Below the pieces are notes generated by a model. It had not been told where the DNA came from. It saw nothing but the letters and a program-made list of their open reading frames with translations, and searched no databases. From Adiantum capillus-veneris (Eukaryota; Streptophyta; Polypodiopsida; Polypodiales; Pteridaceae), in NCBI GenBank assembly GCA_014529385.2, contig CM043962.1, forward strand, positions 87,775,680 through 87,839,679: a DNA stretch of 64,000 nucleotides. Reading direction: 5' to 3'. Of the stretch, positions 24,496 to 34,746 are shown piece by piece; position 1 is the stretch's first letter; each line of letters begins with the position of its first letter. The position numbers were made by a program, and so were the translations under genes.

Positions 24496-24508
24496 AAGAG
24501 AGAGCTAA
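24496..24508 (+). promoter_or_regulatory. Polypurine tract of the truncated gypsy element
   Basis: AAGAGAGAGCTAA lies immediately before the LTR start TGTCATAAAATC and would prime plus-strand DNA synthesis. Confidence 0.75.
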
Positions 24509-26074
24509 TGTCATAAAATCTAATATCTAACCAACCCAAATGATTTTCTCATATTAAACTGATCATTTAATGTGGGAGAATAAACGGGAACAAGGGTTAT
24601 AATATAGACATGTGCTTACAGATCTATCTCAACACGGGGCCAATGGTAGAGGGGTCCAAATGAAGTATGGTATGTAAAAGAGCAAGGCTAGCTAATGTAG
24701 CTTAAAGACATTAGGGTTAGCTTCATTAAAGATCTCCAAAGGTTAGTGTTAAAAAGTCCTTTGACCTTAGGTAAGCTAGGGCTGAGCTTGAGGTGGGAAA
24801 CCGGTCCAAGCTTGAGGTGCTTGTTGTGATTGCTGACTAAGGTGCGTATCGTGCTCGATGACTAAGGTGCTTGAGGTGCTTGTCGTGCTTGATGACTAAG
24901 ATGCTTGAGGTGCCTATTGTGCTTGCCGACTAGGGAGCATGAGGTGCTTGTGGGAACACTACCCATGCTTGAGGTGCTTTGTCATGCTTGCTGATTAAGG
25001 TGCTTGGGGGTAAGGTGTGCAAAAGTCAACAACTATCCCTACAAGGAGGGGGCGAGCCCTACAAGAGGGGGGTAGAGAGAAAACACACACCCTCACACAA
25101 GGTAAGCTTGGTTCAAAGAAACTATATAGGACACTTGTTAAGTTCCTCTTCCTGTTGCCCTCATGGTATGCCTAAAGCCTATTAGTTGGCCACCCAAGGG
25201 GTCCAATGATAAATTAGTTAATTTAATTAATTGTTTTAGCATTTATCAAGTCCTCCCTCTCAAAGGGGAAAGGGGGACATTTGTCCAAAGGCTACCCTTG
25301 TTGCTTGATATGCCCGTGCATGTGATTGGCTAGGCATGGAGAGGTCCCATGATCTTCAATCATGAGCTACAAGGGGGGGTCAACCAAAGCAAGCTAGGGG
25401 GTTGGTTGAGGAGTATACTCTCCCACACACCCTCACTGTGTGAAGTGCAAAGTGCAAGAGCTCCATCTCCTTCTCCAAGCAAGTAGAGAAGTTGAGAGCC
25501 TACACCAAGAGCCATGCTTCAATGCTTAAGCTTGCCATCTTCTCCATCTTCATTACTATGCTATTATGTATGCTAGCAAGAAGAGTGATGATAAGTGAGG
25601 AACTAATTCTTTCTCCTATGAAATGTTTCTTCTTCCTCTTCCCTACCCTCATTCCCCGCTAGCTCTCTCCACCTTCGAAGGTGTTTGAGGCCTTGGGACT
25701 GAGGCTTGGGATAGTTAATGCTTTCCACAAAGTTTATGTCATGCTTGTGATGCATGAAGCTTTCCATCTTCATTGCATCACCTAGGTCATAAGGAACACA
25801 AAGATTGTATTGTACTAAGTCTCTCTTGATGGGAGAAACTATAATACAAATGCCTTTTGGAGGGGGACCGGCTCAACATAAATCCGGTTCTCAACTATTG
25901 ACATGTTCTCTAAACTCTCTCTCTCTCTCTCTTGCAAAATCTTTGTTCATGCCAAGTTAACTAAAGCCTCTGTTTATGTTGCTATCATCAATTAAGTTCT
26001 CCCTCTATGCTCACAAAGTAATCTCACAAAAGTACTTTTTCTAATTTTCGCTACTCTCAAAGTTAATAGACCAT
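24509..26074 (+). repeat. 3' LTR of the truncated gypsy element
   Basis: 1566 bp from TGTCATAAAATC to CCATTTACATTACA. It contains several direct repeats built on GGTGCTTGAGGTGCTTGTCGTGCTTGATGACTAA (about 24810-25010). These repeat units vary in number between LTR copies of this family. Confidence 0.85.
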
Positions 26075-26165
26075 TTACATTACATTGGGCATATATTATA
26101 CAAAGCATAGGAAAAAACCTTCCTAGTAAGGGAAAAAAGTACCCCGATGGTCCTAAGCGTGTTCA

Positions 26166-26465
26166 CTACCATAGACATCGCAGCATCTCATGCAATGTTG
26201 AGCATGATGAGCAATCACCAACTATTGAGCTCTGTCTCGGACCCTTTTTGTGGGTTAATTTTAAGACCCCCACCCCCGCATTAGACAAAAAGGGGGAGGG
26301 CAAGGTGTTGCATAAATTCCTCCTAAACATGTAACAATGGGCACCCCCTAATTGCCCAAAAGATTTGAAAGAATTGTTTGGGAGACCGTCAAGTCTTGGG
26401 GTCCTACCTAAAATGAGAGATTCTATTACCATCGTAATCTTAGAATTGGAAATGGGTGCACACAA
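26166..26465 (-). pseudogene. LINE reverse transcriptase fragment
   Basis: A 99-codon open minus-strand segment contains IESLILGRTPRLDGLPNNSF, which matches the LINE box normally written as GKAPGPDGLP-x-EFF. Later comes VLKLTHKKGPRQSSIVGD, matching the LIPKKG-D box. Start, finger and catalytic FADD segments are missing, so it is a short dead fragment. Confidence 0.6.
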
Positions 26466-26809
26466 CTGTCAAGGAGTAGCAGGGGAGATAGAATGGGCTC
26501 ACAAAGTGAATAGGTGATCATAAGAAGTCCTCTTTTAGGTTGAGTAGGATGTTGGGGTAAAGGCGTTGTGCCTTTGCCTGAGGTTGGACGTCCGATGTCC
26601 GGCCGTCCCCACTGACCATACTAACCTTATTCTTCATATATCGAAGAATAAGGAGCTCCTCACATCTTGGAGGCTTGCTCCACCCACACAACACGGTCTT
26701 TCCTCTTACCTCTCCTGCACCGCCCCGCGCACACACACATTCCATGCACCACACACTCTTTCAACGTCGGCATTGTGTGCACGCAGATTCTAGTGCAAGA
26801 GAAGCCCAT
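26466..26809. other. Stretch between repeats, no gene seen
   Basis: A mixed-composition segment. The CCCAT at 26805-26809 is the left target duplication of the solo LTR that follows. Confidence 0.4.
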
Positions 26810-27508
26810 TGTCATAAAATCTAAATATCTAACCAACCCAAATGATTTTCTCATATTAAACTGATAATTTAATGTGGGATAATAAACGGGAACAAGGGTT
26901 ATAATATAGACATGTGCTTACGGATCTATCTCAACACGGGGCCAATGGTAAAGGGGTCCAAATGAGAGATGGTCTGTCAAAGAGCAAGGTTAACTAATGG
27001 AGCTTAAAAGACCTTAGGGTTAGCTTCATTAAAGACCTTCAATGGTTAGTGTTAAAAGTCCTTTGACCTTAGGTAAGCTGGAGCTGAGCTTGAGGTGGGA
27101 ACCCGACCTAAGTTTGAGGTGCTTATCGTGCTTGATGACTAAGGTGCTTGTCGTGCTTGATGACTATGGTGCTTGAGGTGCTTGTCATGCTTGATGACTA
27201 AGGTACTTGTCATACTTAATGAGGAAGGTGCTTGAGAAGCTTCCCATGCATGGGGGGCAAGGTGCTTGAGTCAAAAAGAGACCCTACAAACTTAATGAGG
27301 AAGGTACTTGAGAAGCTTCCCATGCATGGGGGGTAAGGTGCTTGAGTCAAAAAAAGACCCTACAAAGGAGGGGGAAAGTCCCAAAGTTAGGGGAATATTT
27401 GACTTAACCTCCCACTTACCCAAACAACACCCTTTTTCTCAAGGGGCACATGGTGTTAAGTATGGAGCTTGATTTACCCTTGTAATTTTCTGTGGTAAAA
27501 GTGCACAT

Positions 27509-28180
27509 TTGTAAGGCCCCCATTATGAGGAAAAGCCATCGTGCGTGAAGGAAAATCACTCAGTGGAAACCAGTGACAAAAAATCAGGGGCAACTTTAGG
27601 GGCCTCGGGGGCGGAATCCCCCGAGACTTTTTTTTCCCCTCGTCGGAATATTATGGCCGGACGGCAGCCGGAAAGTGGTCGGAAAACAACCGTCGGTTGG
27701 CCAGTGGCCAGTGGTCGGAAGTCAATGGCCGGTGGCCGCATTCAAAAGCGGACTTGTCTTCTCAAGGGCGGCCACACATGGGCGGATTGGAGGGTCCGAT
27801 TTGGACTTATCTACACAAGGGCGGCTACACATGACTGCCTCTCATGAGAGAGGGCAACCCTTTTTGGCCTATAAAAGGAGGCTATTTCTACACACATTTC
27901 ATAGTGTGAAGTTGATGCAACAAGGTGAGTGTGAGGTGGTGAGAGTGAAGCAAGGTGGGAGCTCCATTAAGGGTATAATCCCTTTGTAAACTACTTCTTG
28001 TTTTGAAGTACTAAAGCCATTGAGTGGCTGCTTTCCCGTGGACGTAGCCCACATTGGGTGAACCACGTATATCGTGTGTACTCTCTCTCTCTCTACTCTA
28101 TAATCTTTTGTGTGTGAAATCTATCTCTCTCCATTAAGTAATCTACTCAAATATCTATTTAGCTTCGTCTTATTTCCTAA
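27509..28180 (+). mobile_element. Probable solo LTR of a copia element
   Basis: A 672-bp insertion absent from related gypsy LTRs is flanked by CACAT at 27504-27508 and 28181-28185. The uninterrupted homologue reads AAAAGACACATGTTC. It has a TATA box (CCTATAAAAGG, about 27868-27880) and a CCGTGGACGTAGCCC segment followed by GGTGAACCACG (about 28036-28068), a motif pair common near the end of plant copia LTRs. The ends are not perfectly TG...CA, so the exact edges are uncertain by a base or two. Confidence 0.55.
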
Positions 28181-28654
28181 CACATGGAACACATGTCAGA
28201 CTCTCCCTATGCTTAGCCACATGGTGTGCTTGAATGCTATTGGTTGGGCTAAAGAGGGTTCCAATGAGCTTCTAGTTCCATCCAACAAATATCTATATAT
28301 TTTCAAGCTCTCTCTCTCTCTCTAAGGGGTAAGGAGGACACTTGTCCAAAGACTACCCATGTACTTGAATGCATGCTGCATGTGATTGGGGAGAGGGGTC
28401 CAATGAGCTTGAAGCATGTGGAAAGGTTATAACTCGCCCCAAGCAAGCAAGGGGGGTGTTGGGGGGGTATACACCACACACACACTCATTTTGTGGATCA
28501 TTCACACTTGGGGAAAGTTGAGGAACTCCACCTCCTTCTCCAAGCTTGTGAGAAGTGAGAGCCTACACCAACACTCTTGGCTATGGAATGCAAATCCAAC
28601 CAAGAGACATGCTTCAATGCTTAAGCTTGCCAACTTCTCCATCTTCATTACTAT

Positions 28655-28659
28655 GCTAT
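28655..28659. repeat. Target-site duplication GCTAT, left copy
   Basis: GCTAT precedes the copia LTR and recurs at 31985-31989. The intact gypsy LTR at about 25560 has a single GCTAT in ACTATGCTATTATGTATGC. Confidence 0.9.
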
Positions 28660-28800
28660 TGTTGGGATTCAGGCCAGCTGGCCGGACATCCCACTTACTA
28701 CTAACCCATCTACTAACTTAACCAGGTATACACTTATTCTTTAATACAACAGAATAAGGAGCTGTAACAGGAGAACGTTGTTGTGCGCTCCACCCAAAGC

Positions 28801-28845
<45 letters not shown>

Positions 28846-28864
28846 GCTTCTCGTGGTATCTTCA
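28660..28864 (+). repeat. Copia 5' LTR
   Basis: 205 bp, TGTTGGGATTCAGGCC to GTGGTATCTTCA, with a (CT)n run at about 28803-28843. Confidence 0.9.
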
Positions 28865-28866
28865 AC

Positions 28867-28877
28867 TGGTATCAGAG
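28867..28877 (+). promoter_or_regulatory. Copia primer-binding site
   Basis: TGGTATCAGAG, complementary to the 3' end of initiator tRNA-Met, starts two bases after the LTR. Confidence 0.85.
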
Positions 28878-29768
28878 TAGGGTTTGTGCTTGCCGTTTTC
28901 GCGTCCGCACGTGCGCATTTTCATAAGTGCAAACAGGTTTTCGATTTTGGCATTGACAAATTCAGCGTTCTGAGAGCGTTTCCAGTAGGCGTCTTGGAGT
29001 TTTACCCCTCTTTCAAAGCTATTCGTGCAGTCAAAAGCTTCATTAGAGCTACGCTTCAGGAGTTGTATTTTTTCAACTCCACTTTTGCTACAGATATTGG
29101 TACAGGTACAGGACACAGGTGCAAGTTGTTCAGAGACTATTTTGGGATGGTATATAGCCGCTTTATGGCTATTATGTGCTATTGAGATGGTGTTTATGGG
29201 CTGATTAGGAGCACTTATTGGCATCAACATTGTCTTGGGTTTTTCAGGCATCCATCTCCTCACAGGTTCTTGCATACATACAGGACATCCACGTTTCTTA
29301 CAGGTTGCAAGAGCCGATTTGGCTTGTTTCTGGTAGTCCCGATCGTTTCTGAGACTCGGGTCGGAGGCCCTTTTTGAGACCGGGCTGGTTTCTTGTCTGC
29401 ATAACCTTTTGTGAGGGTCAATAGTGTGAGGTTTTCTTGAGTTGGGGGATTCTCAAATGTTGAGATCCTTTCGGTGATATAGGTTGCTGGAGTACCCCTT
29501 TTTTCGTGGCCTCGCCATCGAACATGTATAGAGAGGGCTAGGTGCATTTGACACCGTGTTGGCAGTCTTGGGTCAACTTTTGACTTTTTATGCACAGTTA
29601 GTGGTTGATGCGCCTGACTTATGCTTTGAGAGCATTACTTTTGATGCGTTACTGATCTCTTGTGACAGTTTTGGATTGAGATTCTGTCAGTTTTTCTGGG
29701 GAAACACTCTGCCAAATTTTTCCCAGAATTACCAGTGTTTATCGCCATATTATCTTTAGCTTGCAGCC

Positions 29769-31720
29769 ATGTCATCTAGTGGTGAAAATGATATTTACAA
29801 TATCCAGAAATTTGATTGAACAAATTTTGCTATCTAGAAAGAGCAGATTCAAGATGTTCTTATACAAAAAGGCCAGCTGGATCCTATCATGGAGCGCCCA
29901 GAGGGCGAGTATACAGATGTTGAGTGGGAGAAACTTGATGCTAAGGCCAAATCTACCCTCCGTTTGCATTTGGCCAAATATGTGTACTTTACTATAGTTG
30001 GAGAAAGGACTGCTAGAGATGTATGGGAGTGGGCTAGTGATGTACCTTCCACTAGCAATGCTCTAGAGGGAGCGGATAGCAATGGTCAAGGAGTGAGACG
30101 GTCTACTAGAGTCTCTCGTCCACCTGCGCGTTTCGAGCCAGGTCTTGATTACAACATGTTGTCCGATTGCGGTGAGCCAAGCTGCTACCAAAAAGCCATG
30201 ATGGCGGATGATGTGGTGAAGTGGGAACAGGCTATGCAATCTGAGTATAACTCAATTCTGGCTAATGACACTTGGGACTTGGTAGAACTGCCAAATGCTG
30301 CGAAAGCTTGACCTTGCAAATGGGTTTACAAAAAGAAATTTACCTCAGGTGATCCAAATCCAAAGTACAAGGCTAGACTTGTAGCCAAAGGGTTCAAATA
30401 GCAAAAGGGAGTCGATTTTGATGAAATCTTCTCGCCTGTGGTCAAGATGACAATGCTTAGAACCGTACTTGGTCTTGTAGCGATTGAGGACATGGAACTT
30501 GTCCAAATGGATGTGAAGACAACATTTCTTCACGGGGATCTTGATGAGGATGTTTACATGCAGCAGCCTGAAGGGTTTGTTCAGGAGAACGCATCTCATG
30601 AGGAGCTAGTATGTAAGCTCAAAAAGGCACTTTATGGCTTAAAGCACGGTTCAAGGCAGTGGTATCATAAATTTTATGCATGTATGAGGTCTCAATGATA
30701 TAAAAGGAGCGAAGAGGATCACTGCTTGTACACAAGAAAGCTAGATGATGGCTCGATGATCATTCTAGTTTTGTATGTTGATGACATGCTTATAGCTGGG
30801 AAATCTATTGTGGAAATTGCCAACTTGAAGAAAACACTTAGCAATAATTTTGCAATGAAAGATTTGGGGGATGCTACACACTTTCTTGGCATGCGAATCA
30901 AAAGAGATTGCAAACGTCGTATTCTTGAGTTATCTCAGGAAACATACATTGAGAAATTTTTGCAGCGTTTCAATATGCAGGGGGGGAAAGCATTGAGTAC
31001 CCCAATGCAGGCATTCTTGAAACTCAGCAAGGAAGATACACCCAAATCTGATGTTGAGCAAGCTGAAATGGATAAGGTACCATATTCTTCGGCAGTGGGT
31101 AGCCTCATGTATGCTATGGTGGCCACAAGACCAGACATTGCTTTTGCAGTGGGACTGGTGAGCCGATATATGGCAAATCCTGGTAGCAAGCATTGGAAGC
31201 ACATTCTTAGGTACCTCAAAGGTATGGTCATCAAGTGTTTACACTTCGGGAACAGTGATGCATCCATCGTGGGTTATGCGGATATAGACTATGCGGGTTG
31301 TGTCGACAATAGAAGATCGACATCGGGCTATGTCTTCATATTTGCCGGAGCTGCAATATCTTGGAGGTCATGTCTTTAAGATTGTACGTCGTCTTCCACT
31401 ACGGAAGCAGAGTACGTTGCATTGTCGGATGCAAGTAAAGAGGCTGTATGGTTATCTCGCTTGGTCAGAAATCTTGGCATTGATGAGACTCCAGTGATAT
31501 ATTGTGATAGTTAGAGTGCTCTTGCATTGGCAAGGAATCCCGTGTTTCACTCCAAATCGAAACACATTGAAGTCAGGTATCATCTCGTGAGAGATTTCTT
31601 GGCCAAAAAGCTCATTGATTTGGTCAAGGTACACACTGACGACAACCCAGCAGATGCTTTGATGAAAGGCTTAGCTTTGGAGTGGTTTACACATTGCAGT
31701 GAGTTGATGGGTATAGGTTG
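29769..31720 (+). pseudogene. Copia gag N-terminus fused to reverse transcriptase and RNase H
   Basis: An ATG at 29769 begins a gag-like reading (MSSSGENDIYNIQKFD) that meets stops at about 29818 and 29838. After DVWEWASD (about 30020-30043) the sequence passes at about 30045-30075 into the RT-proximal RRSTRVSRPPARFEPGLDY segment, so everything from mid-gag through integrase is deleted. RT then shows the [10 protein letters not shown] segment (about 30415-30445), [12 protein letters not shown] and the catalytic YVDDM (30774-30788). RNase H ends with STTEAEYVA-like and [10 protein letters not shown] segments. Stops near 30309, 30400, 30698 and 31377 confirm it is dead. Confidence 0.85.
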
Positions 31721-31790
31721 AAGCCACTAGATTGCTTCACTGTTGTACATACCAGGTCACTTGGGCTGTGTTGGCCTTCAAGTGGGAGTT

Positions 31791-31984
31791 TGTTGGGATT
31801 CAGGCCAACTGGCTGGACATCCCACTTACTACTAACCCATCTACTAACTTAACTAGGTATACACTTATTCTTTAATACAATAGAATAAGGAGCTGCGGAT
31901 AACGTTGCTGTGTGCTCCACCCAAAGCAGGTCTCTCTCTCTCTCTCTCTCTCTGCTCTCGCACACGCTTCCCGCGGCACCTTCA
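31791..31984 (+). repeat. Copia 3' LTR
   Basis: 194 bp, preceded by the purine-rich AAGTGGGAGTT (about 31780-31790) and followed by GCTAT. It is similar but not identical to the 5' LTR and has a shorter CT run. Confidence 0.9.
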
Positions 31985-32836
31985 GCTATCATGTATGCTA
32001 GCAAGAAGAGTGATGATAAGTGAAGAACTATTTCTTTCTCCTATGGAATGTTTCTTCTTCCTCTTCCCTATCCTCATTCCCCGCTAGCTCTCTCCACCTT
32101 TGAAGGTGTTTGAGGCCTTGAGATAGTTAATGCTTTCTACAAAGTTTATATTATGCTTGTGATGCATGAAGCTTTCCATCTTCATTGCATCACCTAGGTC
32201 ACAAGGAACACAAAGATTGTATTGTACCAAGTCCCTCTTGATGGGAGAAACTATAATACAAATGCCTATTGGATGGGGGACCGGCTCCATATGAATCCGG
32301 TCCTCAATTGTTGTCATGTTCTCTAAACTCTCTCTCTTGCAAAAGTATTGTTCATGCCAAGTTAACTAAGTACCATGTTTATGTTGCTACTATCAATTAA
32401 GTTCACCCGCTATGCTCACAAAGTAATTTCACAAAAGTGCTTCATCTAATTTCCTAATTCCGCTACTCTCAAAGTTCATAGGCCATTTCCATTACACCCA
32501 TATTGTAGATCCGAGCTTAGACATTTGTATTCATCTTGTATAAAGCTTGTGCAGCAAGCCATTGTTGATTTTTTGCAGTCAATTAGTAGGAGGAGCTCGA
32601 CATCAAGCAACAAAACCTAGGGATTCTTGAGCTCACGGGCATCAACATCAAAACTTGAGTCGAGAGCAAGCTTGATGATAAGCTGCAAATGGGGGCAAGT
32701 AAAATTAGTGAGCAAGGCTTGCGGTAATTGGACATTCAGCATTGGAAAATCAACACGTGAAGTGGGCAGCCAAGACTCAGACAGTCCTCAATCATCTGCA
32801 GCCAATCGAGTGAGTTGAAGGCGAATTCAAGGAGCA

Positions 32837-32837
<1 letters not shown>

Positions 32838-32876
<39 letters not shown>

Positions 32877-32930
32877 GCTACATAGTTTTTCTACAGAGAG
32901 AATCAAAGTTTTTTTCTCTTTAAGAGTGTG

Positions 32931-32965
<35 letters not shown>

Positions 32966-32986
32966 GCTTGAGCGTCAATGATGACA

Positions 32987-33051
<65 letters not shown>
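32838..33051. repeat. Cluster of (CA)n and (GA)n microsatellites
   Basis: CA runs at about 32840-32872 and 32936-32963 and a GA run of about 60 bases at 32992-33051. Open frames across them encode only dipeptide repeats. Confidence 0.95.
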
Positions 33052-33054
<3 letters not shown>

Positions 33055-33880
33055 TACGCTCTCAGGTGTGTATACTTTGGAGAGAGAGAGACGCCGATGT
33101 TTTTCAACAAATGCACAAGCGAGTAAGGTTGGGCATCCCCTATCATTGGCCCGACACCCTCCAGTGACATCGACATAGAGCGAGGGAAGGAGAGAGAGTG
33201 CATTGGCACTCTCAAGTGTGTATACACAGGAGAGAGCGAGACGACGATGTTTTTGGCTAGCGCACGAGCGAGCGAGCTTGGGCATCCTCCAACATTGGCC
33301 CGAGACCCTTCGACGACATTGGCATAGAGTGAGGGAAGGAGAGAGAGCGCACCGGCTCTCCTCCAGTGTCATACGACTTCAACTACTGTAGTCTTGGCTT
33401 TCGGTGCTCTCCTTGGTTGCTCTGCATTGGCAGCTACGCGTCAGCGAGTACTTCCCTCTAGCAGTGAAAGGTGGCATCGAGCATTTTCTCAGCTTCGACT
33501 TAGCAAGAGTGGTTTGGATCTACTCTGGCGTAGCGTCGTTATCAGCTTTCCTCCTATGCCCATTTCGGAGTAAATTTGCTTTGACGGTTTCTCAGCCCGA
33601 CATCGTGGCCTCGCTTTGACAGTTCCCACTTTCTTGCCTCGGCAATACACATGAACATCCCAACATTTATACTATTTAATTCAATACTTTCACTCTTATG
33701 GCAATGAAAGCATGATAGCTTAACTTGCTTCTTTAGCTGCTCGTATTGTTCGATGATTAGGCCTACTAGTACGGCCGGCCGCTTCGGCGGCCTCTCTCTC
33801 TCCCCCTCTCTACCTCTTTATCGCGTGCAAAGGAGCTTTTTTTCGTTTTGGACTTTAACCTTCAGGTCGGAGATTGCGAC
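33052..33880. other. Diverged tandem segment upstream of NUP43, no gene assigned
   Basis: The segment 33090-33200 recurs in diverged form at about 33235-33350. Both contain ACGCCGATGTTTTT-like or ACGACGATGTTTTT text, a GGGCATCC segment and GAGGGAAGGAGAGAGAG. Protein frames through it look accidental. The (CT)-rich patch at about 33790-33815 may belong to the NUP43 promoter. Confidence 0.45.
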
Positions 33881-34027
33881 ATGTGTAAAGGGCTCCCCCT
33901 TCCGCCATATTATGTTAATATTATGTTAATAGTAGAATAGTAGATATGTTAGTAGATGCACCTCGTGAAGAAGAGGAGTCACGCAGATGCCCGTCCGAGT
34001 GTTGTCTTTCGTTCGCTGGTACTGGGT

Positions 34028-34054
34028 ATGAAGCTCGGAAGAACAGAAGATTGA
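34028..34054 (+). promoter_or_regulatory. Short upstream open reading frame before NUP43
   Basis: An ATG at 34028 opens eight codons and ends TGA at 34052-34054, 21 bases before the NUP43 start and in the same frame. If the mRNA leader includes it, it could lower translation of NUP43. The transcription start is not visible from sequence. Confidence 0.4.
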
Positions 34055-34075
34055 CAGACAGGTGGTGCCCGGTCC

Positions 34076-34746
34076 ATGGACATGATTATGGAGGCCAGCC
34101 CTATCGTAAGAGCGACTGAAGATGTTTCCCTAACAGGGGGTGTCGAAGTATGGCGCATTCCGCTGGGGTGCTATGTCGATGCGGTGCGCTGGATGCCTCC
34201 TGCAACAGCATGGCATCAATCTCTTGCTACTGCTCTTTGGGATCCGGACACAGGCTCATTCACGCTTCAGCTGTCATCCTTATCACTTGACGAGGGTCCT
34301 AGCATACATCCTCAAGCTTCCTGGCAGCTACCGGCGCGTGTATCTTCCCTGAAGACTTCACCTCTTTCGTCGCAGCAGGCCCTTGTTGCTTCTGCTACCT
34401 TTGCAGGAACTATATCCTTCATTGTCAGCAAGCTTCTCGGCCCAGATGGAGTATCCCCTGCTCCCCTCAGTTCTTCACCTATTCACGATGGTGCAATCAC
34501 TGGCATGGACCTACAAAGTGATACTCATGATTGTATTTCTGTTGGTGAAGATGGGAAGATCAATCTTAGCAAGCTTGCCGAGTCACATCTTAGGCATGTC
34601 TCCTTAGTTGACAACCATGGACTGACTTCTTTTATGGCTGTTCACTGGGCTTCCCCTGCTGAATTTGTGACTGCTGGACTAGGATTTTCTTTGCAATGGT
34701 GGGACCATCGACGATCTGGTGGGCCTGTCCAGATGTCCAACAAGTG
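34076..34746 (+). CDS. NUP43: NUP43 exon 1
   Basis: Encodes residues 1-223 and two bases of codon 224: an N-terminal segment with [16 protein letters not shown] (first propeller blade), [13 protein letters not shown] and [20 protein letters not shown]. The donor is CAAGTG|GTAAAT. It contains most of the propeller. Confidence 0.9.

Larger units (their letters stand above)
20846..26074 (+). mobile_element. 5'-truncated Ty3/gypsy element
   Basis: Homology to the inner element of region 1 starts at about 20846 (CCTCCAAAAGAGGATGCTC), in the gag-protease linker, so the 5' LTR, primer site and most of gag are gone. Protease, RT, RNase H, integrase, a polypurine tract and a complete 3' LTR follow. 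The LTR starts TGTCATAAAATC like that of the inner element, so they are one family. No target duplication can be tested because the 5' end is lost. Confidence 0.85.
28660..31984 (+). mobile_element. Internally deleted Ty1/copia element
   Basis: 3325 bp with TG...CA LTRs at 28660-28864 and 31791-31984, a GCTAT duplication on both sides, a primer-binding site and a polypurine tract. The body runs from the start of gag directly into RT and RNase H, so the zinc knuckle, protease and integrase are missing. That gene order with RNase H last is the copia arrangement. The LTRs differ by several substitutions and microsatellite length, so the insertion is not very recent. Confidence 0.9.
26810..32496 (+). 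mobile_element. Solo gypsy LTR with perfect CCCAT target duplication, carrying two nested insertions
   Basis: It starts TGTCATAAAATC and ends CCATTTCCATTACA, as in the LTR at 24509-26074, with CCCAT at both 26805-26809 and 32497-32501. No internal gypsy sequence is present, so recombination between two LTRs has removed the element body. Subtracting the nested copia solo LTR (27509-28180) and copia element (28660-31984) with one copy of each duplication leaves roughly 1.7 kb. A tandem pair of about 90 bp lies near 27215-27365. Confidence 0.85.

Noticed and set aside
27545-27989. Small coding genes near 27.5-28.0 kb
   Set aside because: The frames lie in a solo LTR with a TATA box, and repeated GTGGCCGG text causes the open frames.
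29889-30311. Host gene of 140 codons
   Set aside because: It is the join of copia gag and the segment before RT inside an LTR-bounded element.
32815-33372. Arg-Glu or Ser-Leu rich open frames near NUP43
   Set aside because: They are produced by GA and CA microsatellites and duplicated flanks, with no conserved domain.
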